This document shows positions 1 to 8,209 of a stretch of DNA of 64,000 nt, one piece after another (the stretch's first letter is position 1; each line of letters begins with the position of its first letter). The translations under genes were made by a program, and so were the position numbers. This DNA is from Candidatus Bathyarchaeota archaeon. Lineage in GTDB: Archaea; Thermoproteota; Bathyarchaeia; Bathyarchaeales; SOJC01. The notes beneath the pieces are model-generated. The model did no database searches and was not told where the DNA came from. It saw only the letters and a list, made by a program, of their open reading frames with translations. Location: contig JAOZHR010000027.1 of assembly GCA_026014805.1 (NCBI GenBank), forward strand, positions 1 to 64,000, written 5' to 3'.

Positions 1-427
1 ATGTTAGAAAAAACTCGTTTTGTGGGTTTACTATTCTCTCCACCGTATTGTTTCTGTTTTCCACATAATCCCCACTTTTTCGTCCTTCCTCTATACTCTA
101 TCTATATATTCCTTTTTCTCTCATTTTCTAAATAATCTCAGTGGATCTTCGTTTAATCATGGTTCTGATTCATCATACTCCAAAAATTCACTTATGCTTC
201 GGATACAATTGCATAACCTGTATGTTTTTCCCAATTTCTGCACTTTTGCGGTATTTTCGCGCAGCTTTGCCGGAGTTGCGCAAACTTGTGTTTTCTGAGT
301 ATTTTTTGGCAAAGACCGTAGATTTTCGTAACTATATTTTAAGAGGCCGCGAAAAACGTTGGAAAAGCATAAATGTTAATACTTGTTATCCTCAATAGAT
401 AGAGAGACATAATAGGGGATAAAAAGT
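1..427. other. AT-rich stretch with no convincing gene
   Basis: Open frames on the + strand at 20-298 and 141-398 overlap each other, show no recognisable domain and have no clear ribosome site, so I do not call them. The last 70 bases contain a promoter-like block at 357-372 (CGTTGGAAAAGCATAA) that is repeated exactly ahead of hjc at 1469-1484. It probably drives the small gene that starts at 428. Confidence 0.5.
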
Positions 428-577
428 ATGGGGGAAGAATTAACAAGCATAAAAATTCGAAAAGAAACCAGAGACGTACTAAAGAGTGTAGGAAAGAAAG
501 GTGAAACCTACGACGCCATAATCAATAGACTCTTAGACCGCGTCCTTAGAAGGAAAAGAGCCAAAGTAGAAAAATAA
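428..577 (+). CDS. Small ribbon-helix-helix-like protein (VapB-type regulator or antitoxin)
   Basis: A 49-residue protein starting at ATG 428. The first third (TSIKIRKETRDVLKSVGKKG) has the layout of an archaeal ribbon-helix-helix/VapB-like domain: a short beta-strand, then a helix with ETYDAIINRLLD and a basic tail. Such proteins bind DNA as dimers and act as antitoxins or autoregulators. No toxin gene follows; the next gene is convergent. The promoter shares a 16-base block with the hjc promoter, so this protein could regulate both; that link is inference. The family call rests on pattern recognition only, over a very short protein. Confidence 0.6.
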   Translation: MGEELTSIKIRKETRDVLKSVGKKGETYDAIINRLLDRVLRRKRAKVEK

Positions 578-711
578 GATTCGTCTATTCTAAACTCGTA
601 TTTTTAGCTGGCTAGGGCATGTGTTGTGTGCAAGAATGCAAGTTTCTGCATTAGGGCAGAGAATTCTTCAGTCTCACATAGAACTATAGAGTGTGACAAG
701 ATATTTCTTCT

Positions 712-1299
712 CTATTTAGAGATTTTTTCAATCAAATTCAGGAATACACATTTGTCTGTGACGTACCACATGCACTTTGAACCTATACAGCTAATTGATA
801 TTCCCTTACCCATTGTCAGAGGGCATCTTTTGCGTATCTGTCTTTTAGGATCATAGTATATTTCAAAAATTCTTTTCACACGTTTTGAGGCGTCTTTGAG
901 AGAAAGTTTGTCTATCGGCTTCTGTGTGTCTAGCAGTGGTATTAGATCGGTGAGGCTTAATACGCCTACTAAGTGATCAGCGTTTATCACTACTAATTTT
1001 TTGACCTTCTGCTTGACCATCTTTCGTGTGGCGCGTGTGATTGTTACATGAGGTTTTACTGTTACAAGCGGTTTTGACATAACTTCGATTGTTTTAGTTT
1101 TTGCTGGGTCCTTCTCTTTGCAAACTACTCTTTTCAATATGTCCCTTTCGGTTATGATCCCAACAGGGTTTCCATTCTTAGTGACTACTATAGAGCCAAT
1201 TTCGTATCGATTCATTATTTCTGCAGCTTTTAGAACAGTGTGCTCTGTGCTTGCGGTCTTCACGTCTCGAATCATGATGTCTTTTACTTTTTTTGGCAT
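712..1299 (-). CDS. CBS-pair protein with a Cys-containing C-terminal extension
   Basis: 195 residues. Two CBS domains occupy about residues 5-65 and 70-130; both show the typical pattern (ITERDILKRV in the first, VGVLSLTDLI in the second). CBS pairs bind adenine nucleotides and usually regulate or sense energy state. The last 45 residues are not CBS and contain four cysteines (RCPLT, ISCIGSKC, TDKC), which suggests a metal- or cluster-binding tail. It stands alone between the small regulator and hjc. Three more CBS proteins occur at 39-41.5 kb. The ligand and partner cannot be told from the sequence. Confidence 0.85.
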   Translation of the reverse strand: MPKKVKDIMIRDVKTASTEHTVLKAAEIMNRYEIGSIVVTKNGNPVGIITERDILKRVVCKEKDPAKTKTIEVMSKPLVTVKPHVTITRATRKMVKQKVKKLVVINADHLVGVLSLTDLIPLLDTQKPIDKLSLKDASKRVKRIFEIYYDPKRQIRKRCPLTMGKGISISCIGSKCMWYVTDKCVFLNLIEKISK

Positions 1300-1448
1300 G
1301 TATCTAACCTATTTTGAATCTGACTCCTTTCTTGTCTTAGTGTGCGCGCGCTGAAATAGATTATGAATACAGAATTTGGATGGGGCGTATTCATTAGATC
1401 TATTTTTAGAAAGGAAAAGATAGAAAAAGAAGTGTGACAAATGGCGTG

Positions 1449-1493
1449 TTTCCAACATGAAACTTGTTCGTTGGAAAAGCATAACTTTCCAAC
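1449..1493 (+). promoter_or_regulatory. Three copies of TTTCCAAC/GTTGGAAA in the hjc promoter
   Basis: TTTCCAAC occurs at 1449-1456 and 1486-1493, and its complement GTTGGAAA at 1470-1477. The second and third form a perfect 8-bp inverted repeat around AGCATAAC. The TATA-like GAAAAGCATAA lies inside this array, so a protein bound to the repeats would cover the basal promoter. One copy of GTTGGAAA, with the same AAAGCATAA, precedes the small regulator at 358-372. Operator function is inferred. Confidence 0.5.
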
Positions 1494-1536
1494 GTTACAA
1501 TTAATACTGACAGAAAGTTCTTGAGTGCGTTTAACA

Positions 1537-1980
1537 ATGGGAAAACCTCTAAAGATAGCTGATTTGAGGAAATGGCGAAGGCGAGGGTTCTATAGCGAGA
1601 CAGTCTTGGTCAAGAAGCTACAAGAAAGCGGCTACAACGCTGTCAGAGTACCTGTAAGCAACCCAAGCCTCCAGCCCCTTCCTGACGTAATCGCTCGCAA
1701 AGATCAGCATGTCTACGCCTTCGAAGTAAAAAACGCTAATTACTACGCCTACTTTCCAAAGAAACAAGTCGACAAACTCTTCAGATTTCTCGACGAACTC
1801 ATACCTAGTTCTAAAGAATTTAAGCATGCCATTTTAGCGGCTCACCTCGGAAAAAAATGGATCTTCCGCCAAATACCATGGGAAGATTGGGAAAAGCAAA
1901 GACTTCAAGATCGAGAACGCATTCTAAAACGGGACAAAGGAAACTTTAAGCTGGAGAGAGGATTGAAAGCTCAGTCATGA
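1537..1980 (+). CDS. hjc: Holliday junction resolvase Hjc
   Basis: Archaeal Hjc, a homodimeric nuclease that cuts four-way DNA junctions during recombination. The protein shows the expected order: a basic N-terminus, FYSETVLVKKLQESGYNAVRVPVS (split here as FYSETVLVKKL and GYNAVRVPVS), PDVIARKDQHVYAFEVKN with the catalytic D and ExK, then FPKKQVDKL. Length of about 147 residues fits the family. I use ATG 1537; a GTG at 1525 would add four residues. No Shine-Dalgarno site is visible and the TATA-like box is close, so the mRNA may be nearly leaderless. Its stop overlaps the following methyltransferase start by 4 bases (ATGA). Confidence 0.92.
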   Translation: MGKPLKIADLRKWRRRGFYSETVLVKKLQESGYNAVRVPVSNPSLQPLPDVIARKDQHVYAFEVKNANYYAYFPKKQVDKLFRFLDELIPSSKEFKHAILAAHLGKKWIFRQIPWEDWEKQRLQDRERILKRDKGNFKLERGLKAQS

Positions 1981-2726
1981 ACAAGCAGGGGTGGTTTACT
2001 TCACTTTTTGATGAATTGAATGATTACTGGGCAGAAATAGCAGACGCTCGGTCTACGGAAAAAGAAGTTGAATTCATTGAAAACGTTGTGAAAGCAGAAG
2101 GTTTAGTTCTGGATCTTTGTTGTGGCACAGGCCGCCACTCAATTCTTCTCCGCAATAAAGGATGGAATATAATAGGACTCGACATATCGCCAAATCTTCT
2201 TAGAATTGCCAAAGAAAAGATGACGGAAGAACACGTTCACTTTCCAGTAGTAAGGGGCGAAATGCGGCATCTGCCATTCCGGTCGGAAACCTTCGCATCT
2301 ATAATCAACATGTTTACGAGTTTTGGCTACCTTCCCTCAGAAAAAGAAGACATGAAAAGCCTAAGGGAAATTGTAAGAACACTTAAACAAGATGGCCCAT
2401 TCTTGATGGATATTGTGAATCGCGAATATCTCTTGCAGGTTTTTCAGGAGAAAGATTGGGGAGAATTTACTCATTTTTACATGATGGAAAGACGTACTTT
2501 AGACGCTAAAGGGTTGAAACTCCACTCGCAATGGCTTATCTTAGATAAGAACACTAGCAAATCAAGAACATTCGACCATAACCTACGATTATACTCTTTC
2601 CCGCAATTACAAAAAATGTTGGAAAAAGCAGGACTTGCAAAAGAGAAAGTTTATGGAGGCTATGAAGAGCAAGATTTTCAGCAAGGGTCCCCTCGACTGA
2701 TTGTACTGGCAAGAAAGGCATGTTAA
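1977..2726 (+). CDS. Class I SAM-dependent methyltransferase
   Basis: 249 residues. The SAM-binding motif I is LDLCCGTGRHSILLRNKG at about residues 45-62, followed by GLDIS (motif II) and FPVVRGEMRHLPF, the usual post-motif region of class I methyltransferases. The C-terminal half has a beta-rich segment (HSQWLILDKNTSKSRTFDHN) seen in small-molecule methyltransferases of the UbiE/type-11 group. It is translationally coupled to hjc by ATGA, so both are probably co-transcribed, but I see no functional link. The substrate is unknown. Confidence 0.85.
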   Translation: MNKQGWFTSLFDELNDYWAEIADARSTEKEVEFIENVVKAEGLVLDLCCGTGRHSILLRNKGWNIIGLDISPNLLRIAKEKMTEEHVHFPVVRGEMRHLPFRSETFASIINMFTSFGYLPSEKEDMKSLREIVRTLKQDGPFLMDIVNREYLLQVFQEKDWGEFTHFYMMERRTLDAKGLKLHSQWLILDKNTSKSRTFDHNLRLYSFPQLQKMLEKAGLAKEKVYGGYEEQDFQQGSPRLIVLARKAC

Positions 2727-2849
2727 TAATGGAAAGCTGGGTTTGTCACTATTTTGTAAAAAAAGTTGTATTGAAATTCAAGCATGATTATGTTTTTGCT
2801 GGTTTTACGCTAAATCGACATTGCAAGAGAACTTCTGGATGATACATTG

Positions 2850-3569
2850 CTAGTATTCTGTTATTTCCCTATCAATTTTCGTCAGTTTTTGAGGAAAGTG
2901 TGTTAATAAATTCATGTGAGCTGGCAGTTCATTTAAAAAGTTTTGCAGTTTTAGCACGGAAACTATAGGTGTGCCGCGGTGAAATTTAAAGGGACTTGAC
3001 AAAAGGGATAAGATGATTGGGATAACCGTTGTGTGCTTCCATTTGCCTAGTTTGACTTTGGCGTAGAGGCTGGGTAAGATATCTGCAAAGGCTTCAGTTC
3101 TTTCTACGTGCAGCTCTACCATTCTTGTGATTGGCGCTCTTGTCCACCTGTGTTTCCAGTGTTTGCAATCTACTGAGGCTATTAACGGTTGTTTGTAGGC
3201 TAAGATATCGATTTCCCATCGTTTCCCATTTTTTCCCTTAAACCTAAAATTATTTACAACACAATAGTCGTAAGCTTCAAAAGCCGTAGTTGTAATGCTT
3301 TCGAACTCTTTCCATTCCAGCAGTCTGCAAACGCGTTCAAAATCTGCGCCGAGCTTTATGGCCTGAACCGCAATTCTAACTCGTTGACGTGGAGCAGCTT
3401 CAATTACCTTTCCTTTCCATTTAACGAGACTGGCGTCTGCAAATTTTCGTAGAAAGCTTTCCGCCATTTGGGCTGAGATTCTGGCATTTTTACCGATTAA
3501 TGAATACTTGATTGGGCTATCTTTTGTTAGCTTCAGCACAGCGATTAGAATCTCTCGTTCAACACTCAT
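2850..3569 (-). CDS. Restriction-endonuclease-fold (RecB/Mrr-like) protein with N-terminal winged helix
   Basis: 239 residues. The N-terminal 60 residues look like a winged-helix DNA-binding domain (ILIAVLKLTKDSPIKYSLIG). The middle holds a PD-(D/E)xK pattern: FEAYDYCVVNNFRFKGKNG, then WEIDILAYKQPLIASVDCKHW, where the ID and the CK fit the catalytic Asp and Lys. The Glu of the classic motif is not obvious in D-x(n)-ExK spacing, because a Cys (VDCKHW) takes that position, so activity is uncertain. The remaining C-terminal third is unassigned. ATG 3569 has a TATA-like box 26 bases upstream, which suggests a leaderless mRNA. I would call it a conserved archaeal nuclease-like protein. Confidence 0.65.
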   Translation of the reverse strand: MSVEREILIAVLKLTKDSPIKYSLIGKNARISAQMAESFLRKFADASLVKWKGKVIEAAPRQRVRIAVQAIKLGADFERVCRLLEWKEFESITTTAFEAYDYCVVNNFRFKGKNGKRWEIDILAYKQPLIASVDCKHWKHRWTRAPITRMVELHVERTEAFADILPSLYAKVKLGKWKHTTVIPIILSLLSSPFKFHRGTPIVSVLKLQNFLNELPAHMNLLTHFPQKLTKIDREITEY

Positions 3570-3594
3570 TATATTAGAATTATATTAGAGATAT

Positions 3595-3607
3595 CTTATG
3601 CTTTTCT
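3595..3607 (-). promoter_or_regulatory. TATA-like box of the nuclease-like gene
   Basis: On the minus strand the sequence reads AGAAAAGCATAAG, ending 26 bases before the ATG at 3569. The same core (AAAGCATAA) occurs ahead of the genes at 428, 1537 and 60571. The spacing suits transcription starting at or near the start codon. Confidence 0.45.
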
Positions 3608-3908
3608 ATGAAGCTGGGCTATTGCTTAACACTCCTTATGAGTTTTTCACGTTGCCTTGTATGTACCATGCAAATCCTCACTCGAGAACGCAAATTCAAT
3701 GAATTCAGATATATCTTCCTCACATTTTTCCTTCTTGTAAAGCCTAAGAGAACACGCGCGCGCACTGAAGTATAGATATTTTTATACGCTTTCAAAAAAC
3801 TGCTCCAGCACGACTTATTTTCGCTCAGATTGTGCACTGTAAAATCTTTTGAAGTAAGCATTTAAATTAACATCCAATAAAGCTTGGTATTAGGAGCTTT
3901 GAAGTTGA

Positions 3909-5204
3909 ATGCAAAAAGATTATGCTTCGAAAACTGTTAAATCAAAGCAACTTCATGAACGTGCCAAGCATGTTTTGCCTGCAGGCGTATCGTACTTCAT
4001 CCGCTACTTTGAGCCATACCCTTTTTATATTGATTGGGCAAAAGGGAGCAAAATAAGAGATGTAGATGGCAACATTTACATAGACTTCTGGATGGGCCAC
4101 TATACGCATATTCTGGGGCATAATCCCTCGAACATAAAAGAAGCCGTTAAGGCGCAGATTGAACGCGGAACACATTATGGTGTGTGTCATGAACTCGAAA
4201 TTGCTATGGCAGAGCAAGTGGTCAAGATGGTGCCAAGCGCTCAAATGGTACGGTTTTGCAGCTCTGGCACTGAAGCTGCAATATATGCCACTAGGCTTGC
4301 ACGTTCTTATACTGGAAAAAGCAAAATCATCAAGTTTGAGGGTGGCTGGCATGGTGGATATGACGCGTTACATTTGGCTGTTAAACCTCCTTTTGATATG
4401 CCAGAATCAGACGGCCTAACAGAAGGCGCATTGAAAGACACAATAGTTGCGCCATTCAACGACTTACAAGAAACAAAGCGAAAAATCAAAAATCAAGAAT
4501 TTGCTGCAGTTATAGTTGAGCCCGTTCTCGGTGCGGGAGGATGCATACCAGCCGATAAAGAATTTTTGAAAGGTTTGAAGGAGCTTTGCGTCCAAAAGGG
4601 CGCGTTGTTAATTTTTGATGAGATTATTACTGGGTTTAGGTTGGCGCCTGGTGGGGGTCAGCAATATTATGGTGTGATTCCTGACATTACACTACTTGGC
4701 AAGATTTTAGGAGGAGGCTTTCCAATAGGCGCAGTAGCTGGCAGAAAGGATATTATGGAAAGGATGGATCCGCTGCTTTTTGAAAGGCCCAGTTTTTCAT
4801 TTCAAGGTGGAACTTTCACTGCAAACCCCATATCGTTGAGTGCTGGATTAGCGATGCTTAGAACCTTAGAGGATGGTAAAATAATTAATAAGCTTAACAT
4901 TGAAGGAAGAAAGGTTAAAAGAGGACTTGAGGGCATTTTTGAGAGAAGCAATATTGACGCTAAAGTTCACTGTGCAGGCTCGCTGTTTCATGTGCATTTC
5001 ACCAAAGAACATGTGAAAAATACAGCCGTTGCCTTCAAAACTGATAGAAAAAAACTTGAAGAATATCACATGGCCTTAATTGAGAACGGCGTTTTCTTCT
5101 TACCCAAGAAAAATGGGGCTATAAGCAACGCTCATTCCAAAGAAGATCTAGAGAAGCTTTTGGCAGAGACTGAGAGATATGCGAAGAATTATAGCAGTAG
5201 TTAG
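3909..5204 (+). CDS. hemL: Glutamate-1-semialdehyde 2,1-aminomutase family protein (class III aminotransferase)
   Basis: 431 residues, full length for the GSA-aminomutase family of PLP enzymes, which make 5-aminolevulinate for tetrapyrroles. Visible landmarks are FCSSGTEAAIYATRLAR (phosphate-binding loop), GGWHGGYDA, IVEPVLGAGG, FDEIITGFR (Asp that contacts the PLP nitrogen) and LLGKILGGGFPIGAV with the PLP lysine at about residue 265, then GGTFTANPIS. The start ATG is at 3909. No other heme or cobamide genes are adjacent, so this could be a paralogue acting on another substrate; hemL is the best family name, not proof of the reaction. It converges on cofE with a 4-base overlap of the stops. 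Confidence 0.8.
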   Translation: MQKDYASKTVKSKQLHERAKHVLPAGVSYFIRYFEPYPFYIDWAKGSKIRDVDGNIYIDFWMGHYTHILGHNPSNIKEAVKAQIERGTHYGVCHELEIAMAEQVVKMVPSAQMVRFCSSGTEAAIYATRLARSYTGKSKIIKFEGGWHGGYDALHLAVKPPFDMPESDGLTEGALKDTIVAPFNDLQETKRKIKNQEFAAVIVEPVLGAGGCIPADKEFLKGLKELCVQKGALLIFDEIITGFRLAPGGGQQYYGVIPDITLLGKILGGGFPIGAVAGRKDIMERMDPLLFERPSFSFQGGTFTANPISLSAGLAMLRTLEDGKIINKLNIEGRKVKRGLEGIFERSNIDAKVHCAGSLFHVHFTKEHVKNTAVAFKTDRKKLEEYHMALIENGVFFLPKKNGAISNAHSKEDLEKLLAETERYAKNYSSS

Positions 5205-5959
5205 AGGAAAAATTCCTTTTCAAGTGGTCTAAGCATGTCTTTTGCTGTTGCCTTTTCGGACTTTTGGTAAGAATAACCTCTCATGATAGCCACGGGAATG
5301 GCTTCGTCTGCTTGTCCGATCACAAGTTCTGCGGCAGAAGCAAGTTCATCTGCGATAGCAGTGCGTTTTACTTTCAAAACGTAATTAAAGAGGTCTTTTT
5401 CACCTCTTCTGTCACGAATTGGAATTAGTCCAGCAATGCCTATGGCAATGTTGATTTCTCCATCTCTGAGGGGTCGTCCATGAGTGTCTGAGATGATGAC
5501 TGCAACTGTTTTTTCGGTTTCTTTTTCTATTTCTTGCCTGATTTGCCTAGCTGATTCGTCTGGATCTTTCGGTAGCAAAGCGACAGTTCTTCCACCTGGT
5601 ACGTTGCTTTTGTCGACCCCAGAGTTAGCGCAGATAAATCCGTGTCTTGTTAGTGTTATGAGGCTACCGTTGTGCATGCGGATGATACTTTCAGCTTCTC
5701 TTAGAACGACTTCTACGAGTGCAGGATCTTTATGGCTTTTTTGAGCAATGGCTTTAGCAAAGTGAGAAGGTTCTATAGTGTCGAGATTGATGGTGCTGCC
5801 CTCTGCACGAGAGACTACCACATGGGTGATTACGATTATGTCGCCATTTTGAATTGGAGTTCCTTGGTTTTCAGCAGCGTTGCAGATTAGTGTGGATAGT
5901 TTGTCGCCTTTTCTGATTATCGGCAGTCCTGTTATAGGAATTATTTTAATAGTTCTCAT
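5201..5959 (-). CDS. cofE: Coenzyme F420-0:L-glutamate ligase CofE
   Basis: 252 residues. CofE adds glutamate residues to F420-0 with GTP. Diagnostic segments are PITGLPIIRKGDKLSTLI at the N-terminus, GDIIVITHVVVSRAEG, HGFICANSGVDKSNVPGG, VAVIISDTHGRPLRDGEINIAIG (split here as VAVIISDTHGRPLRDG and INIAIG) and ADELASAAELVIGQ. These match the family along its length. It implies F420 use, as in methanogens and many TACK archaea. It is followed 26 bases from its start by the MobA-like gene on the same strand, so the two are probably co-transcribed with mobA first. Confidence 0.93.
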   Translation of the reverse strand: MRTIKIIPITGLPIIRKGDKLSTLICNAAENQGTPIQNGDIIVITHVVVSRAEGSTINLDTIEPSHFAKAIAQKSHKDPALVEVVLREAESIIRMHNGSLITLTRHGFICANSGVDKSNVPGGRTVALLPKDPDESARQIRQEIEKETEKTVAVIISDTHGRPLRDGEINIAIGIAGLIPIRDRRGEKDLFNYVLKVKRTAIADELASAAELVIGQADEAIPVAIMRGYSYQKSEKATAKDMLRPLEKEFFL

Positions 5960-5984
5960 AAGGAAATATTTTTCGCGCTGTGAA

Positions 5985-6602
5985 CTAATAAGTGTGGCGT
6001 TTTATCATTGCTTCTGCCTTTTCCAAGTCGCTGGGTGTGTTGATATTAAAGAGTGTCGTGAGTTTTGGGTCAAACTCTCGAAGAACTATCGTGGAGATAT
6101 ACCGGATATTTTGCATGTTTTCTATCATGGAACGCATGTCTAGTTTTCCATTTTCTAGGGCGATTTCTGCGGCTTTAGCTGCCGTTTCAGCATGGTAGGC
6201 TGCGTGCAAGGGTTCAATGTTGTCGTTTGGCCATCTTGGAATTGCCGCATTCTTGTTTATACACATGTCCAAGACGAAGTTGAGTATTTTGGAAGATAAG
6301 AAAGGTGTGTCACACGCAAGTAGTAATGTGTATTCACTTTGAATAGTTTCGAAGCCGGTTAAAGTGCCATTTAGGGGCGATTGGACATACGTTTTGTCTA
6401 TCACAATGCGGGCTTTTTGCTTAATTATTTCAGCGAATTTTCTCTCCTGCATTTCCGAACTTACAACTACAACGACTTCATCAACTACAGCAGCAAGCTT
6501 ATCCAACACGTGAAGAACCAAAGGTTTTTCAGCCAATTTAATCGAACCTTTGTCCTGTCCAAAACGCTTGGAAATCCCTCCAGCAACAACAACGGCAGAC
6601 AT
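5985..6602 (-). CDS. mobA: MobA-like molybdenum cofactor guanylyltransferase
   Basis: About 205 residues. The N-terminus MSAVVVAGGISKRFGQDKGS carries the nucleotide-binding AGGxSxRxGxDK signature of MobA, followed by LLLACDTPFLSS (metal-binding Asp) and NINTPSDLEKAE at the end. MobA attaches GMP to molybdopterin. I start at ATG 6602, because the open frame above it begins with TTG and adds eight residues lacking family character. The gene sits upstream of cofE; CofC of F420 synthesis is also a guanylyltransferase, but the signature here is MobA-type. The assignment to Mo rather than W cofactor cannot be made. Confidence 0.8.
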   Translation of the reverse strand: MSAVVVAGGISKRFGQDKGSIKLAEKPLVLHVLDKLAAVVDEVVVVVSSEMQERKFAEIIKQKARIVIDKTYVQSPLNGTLTGFETIQSEYTLLLACDTPFLSSKILNFVLDMCINKNAAIPRWPNDNIEPLHAAYHAETAAKAAEIALENGKLDMRSMIENMQNIRYISTIVLREFDPKLTTLFNINTPSDLEKAEAMIKRHTY

Positions 6603-6726
6603 GAAAAAATCATCAGCTTTTAACAAGAATATTCATAGAAACCGTCATAATACTGTTCCGCATCTGCGAGAACACCAGTATTGCATTTCAACAACCTTTT
6701 TTTTATTGAATTGTATTATTCTGGAT

Positions 6727-7223
6727 ATGAACGCCATGAATCATCGCACCATTTCGAGGGAACAAGCTCTGAAGCTTATTGAGAATTCGAGCAAGTGCTC
6801 CCATGCCATCTTAGTATCTAGGATAATGCGGATCATTGCAAAAAGACTTGGCAAGAACGAAGATGAGTGGGAACTTGTTGAGTTACTCCACGACTTAGAC
6901 TATGGCACTGTCAGAAACGATATGAGCAGGCATGGCATCGTGGCTGCAGAAAGTCTGAAGGGAAAGCTGTCAAAAAGTGCTCTCTACGCCATAAAAGCCC
7001 ATGACCACCGAACAGGTTTTAAATCAAAAAGCATCCTAGACAAGTCATGATAGCAGTTGATGCCTTAGCCAATTTCATCGAAGATTCGAAAGTTGAAAAA
7101 ACACCGCTGGAAGTCAACATTTTGAAAAAAAAATTAAATGACAAATCCTTTTCCAAGCCGTGGCTGAAAAAAATGATACTAATCTGCGAAAACTTATGTA
7201 TGTCGCTAGAAGAATTTTTTTAA
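6727..7223 (+). pseudogene. HD-domain phosphohydrolase gene split by a frameshift
   Basis: The first part (6727-7050) encodes an HD-domain protein: SHAILVSRIMRIIAKRLG, LLHDLDYG with the HD pair, RHGIVAAESL and YAIKAHDHRTG. It stops early after KSILDKS. The rest of the family's fold continues in the -1 frame at 7047-7223: MIAVDALANFIEDSK, then KKKLNDKSFSKPWLKK and MILICENLCMSLEEFF. In relatives this is one chain of about 165-190 residues. A single missing base near 7045-7050 explains the break. The two pieces overlap by ATGA, so coupled translation of two pieces is possible but less likely. It could also be a sequencing error. Confidence 0.75.
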
Positions 7224-7418
7224 ACTGGGATTAGAGCAAAGTGAGCTAGTCTCCAATTAGCACTCATATTCGGAGTCTATTAATCGTCTATTCGGAAAAT
7301 ATGATAAATGGTCTAATCTTAAGATTTCGCGTGTGCTCAAGCCTAATTCATATTTAAAACGTAGTGCTGAGAATTTAGAATAAGCAACAAATGCAAAAAT
7401 GACAGCAAAGGTTGAGGT

Positions 7419-8195
7419 TTAAAACTTCTCTATTTTCGTGGCGATTTCTTGAAGATGCTCAGTAAAGGGGTGATCAGGTTCGTCTTTTACAAATATCTTT
7501 GTTCCGCCAGCACGTAGCACGTCACAAAAACACGGTATTATCTTCAAAATGGGTAAAGTATGAGTGTTCTCAAAACGTTTGTATACGCTGTCTCTTTCTA
7601 CTGGAGTCGACAGAAACTCAATAGGCACCTTGTTCATCAAAATCGCCGTTTTCTTCTCAAACAAGTCATACAACTCATGCGTCATCCTTTTAGTCCCTTC
7701 AATATCAGACGCGTCTATCGTGCTCACGACAAGAACAAGATCTGCGCTCACTATTGCATTTATAGAAGAATATTGCAGTCCTGGACTAGTATCAAGCAAA
7801 AGGTAGTCCAATTCCATGTCGTTAAGAAGTGTATTCTTCAGTGACAACAACCGTCCCAGAGCTCGCATCTCCCATTTACGATCCTTCGCGGACATGTCCC
7901 GCAAGGCTTCAGTCGCTGGATTCGCTAATCCTACCAACATTGTACCGCTACATTCACATTGAGGAGTGTAATTAAATAGGACTTTATTGATTTCACAAGC
8001 ACCATTCAGATAATCGTTTAGCCAATATTCAGAACCACCTAGTTTAAAGATGGATTGAAGGCTGGGTGCACGAAAATCCAAATCGAGAACACAGACTTTC
8101 TTCCCTCTTCTTGCATATATGGCGGCAAGGTTTATAGTTAAAAGTGTCTTTCCCGTACCGCCCTTGTAACTGTGAATGGCTATGATTTTGCCCAA
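7419..8195 (-). CDS. MinD/ParA-family ATPase
   Basis: 258 residues. The N-terminus IIAIHSYKGGTGKTLLTINL is the deviant Walker A of MinD/ParA ATPases, followed by VCVLDLDFRAPSLQSIF (switch I) and YLLLDTSPGLQYSSINAI (Walker B/switch II). A later TIDASDIEGTKRM fits the MinD-like nucleotide-binding loop, and ILMNKVP contains the guanine/adenine-contact Asn. The C-terminus lacks an obvious membrane-targeting helix. The winged-helix gene ends 14 bases upstream, so the two form an operon. It may serve DNA or protein positioning; the cargo is unknown. It resembles archaeal orphan MinD proteins more than plasmid ParA. Confidence 0.85.
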   Translation of the reverse strand: MGKIIAIHSYKGGTGKTLLTINLAAIYARRGKKVCVLDLDFRAPSLQSIFKLGGSEYWLNDYLNGACEINKVLFNYTPQCECSGTMLVGLANPATEALRDMSAKDRKWEMRALGRLLSLKNTLLNDMELDYLLLDTSPGLQYSSINAIVSADLVLVVSTIDASDIEGTKRMTHELYDLFEKKTAILMNKVPIEFLSTPVERDSVYKRFENTHTLPILKIIPCFCDVLRAGGTKIFVKDEPDHPFTEHLQEIATKIEKF

Positions 8196-8209
8196 GTCCG
8201 TTCAACCCT

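Noticed and set aside
20-398. Two overlapping plus-strand open frames
   Set aside because: They overlap in different frames, are rich in Phe, Ser and Tyr as expected from a pyrimidine-rich stretch, and show no domain.
3619-3861. 80-codon minus-strand frame
   Set aside because: No recognisable domain or ribosome site, and it covers the likely promoters of the two divergent genes around it.
5985-6602. CofC (2-phospholactate guanylyltransferase) because of the cofE neighbour
   Set aside because: The AGGISKRFGQDKG signature and NINTPSDLEKAE end are of MobA type, so position alone was not followed.
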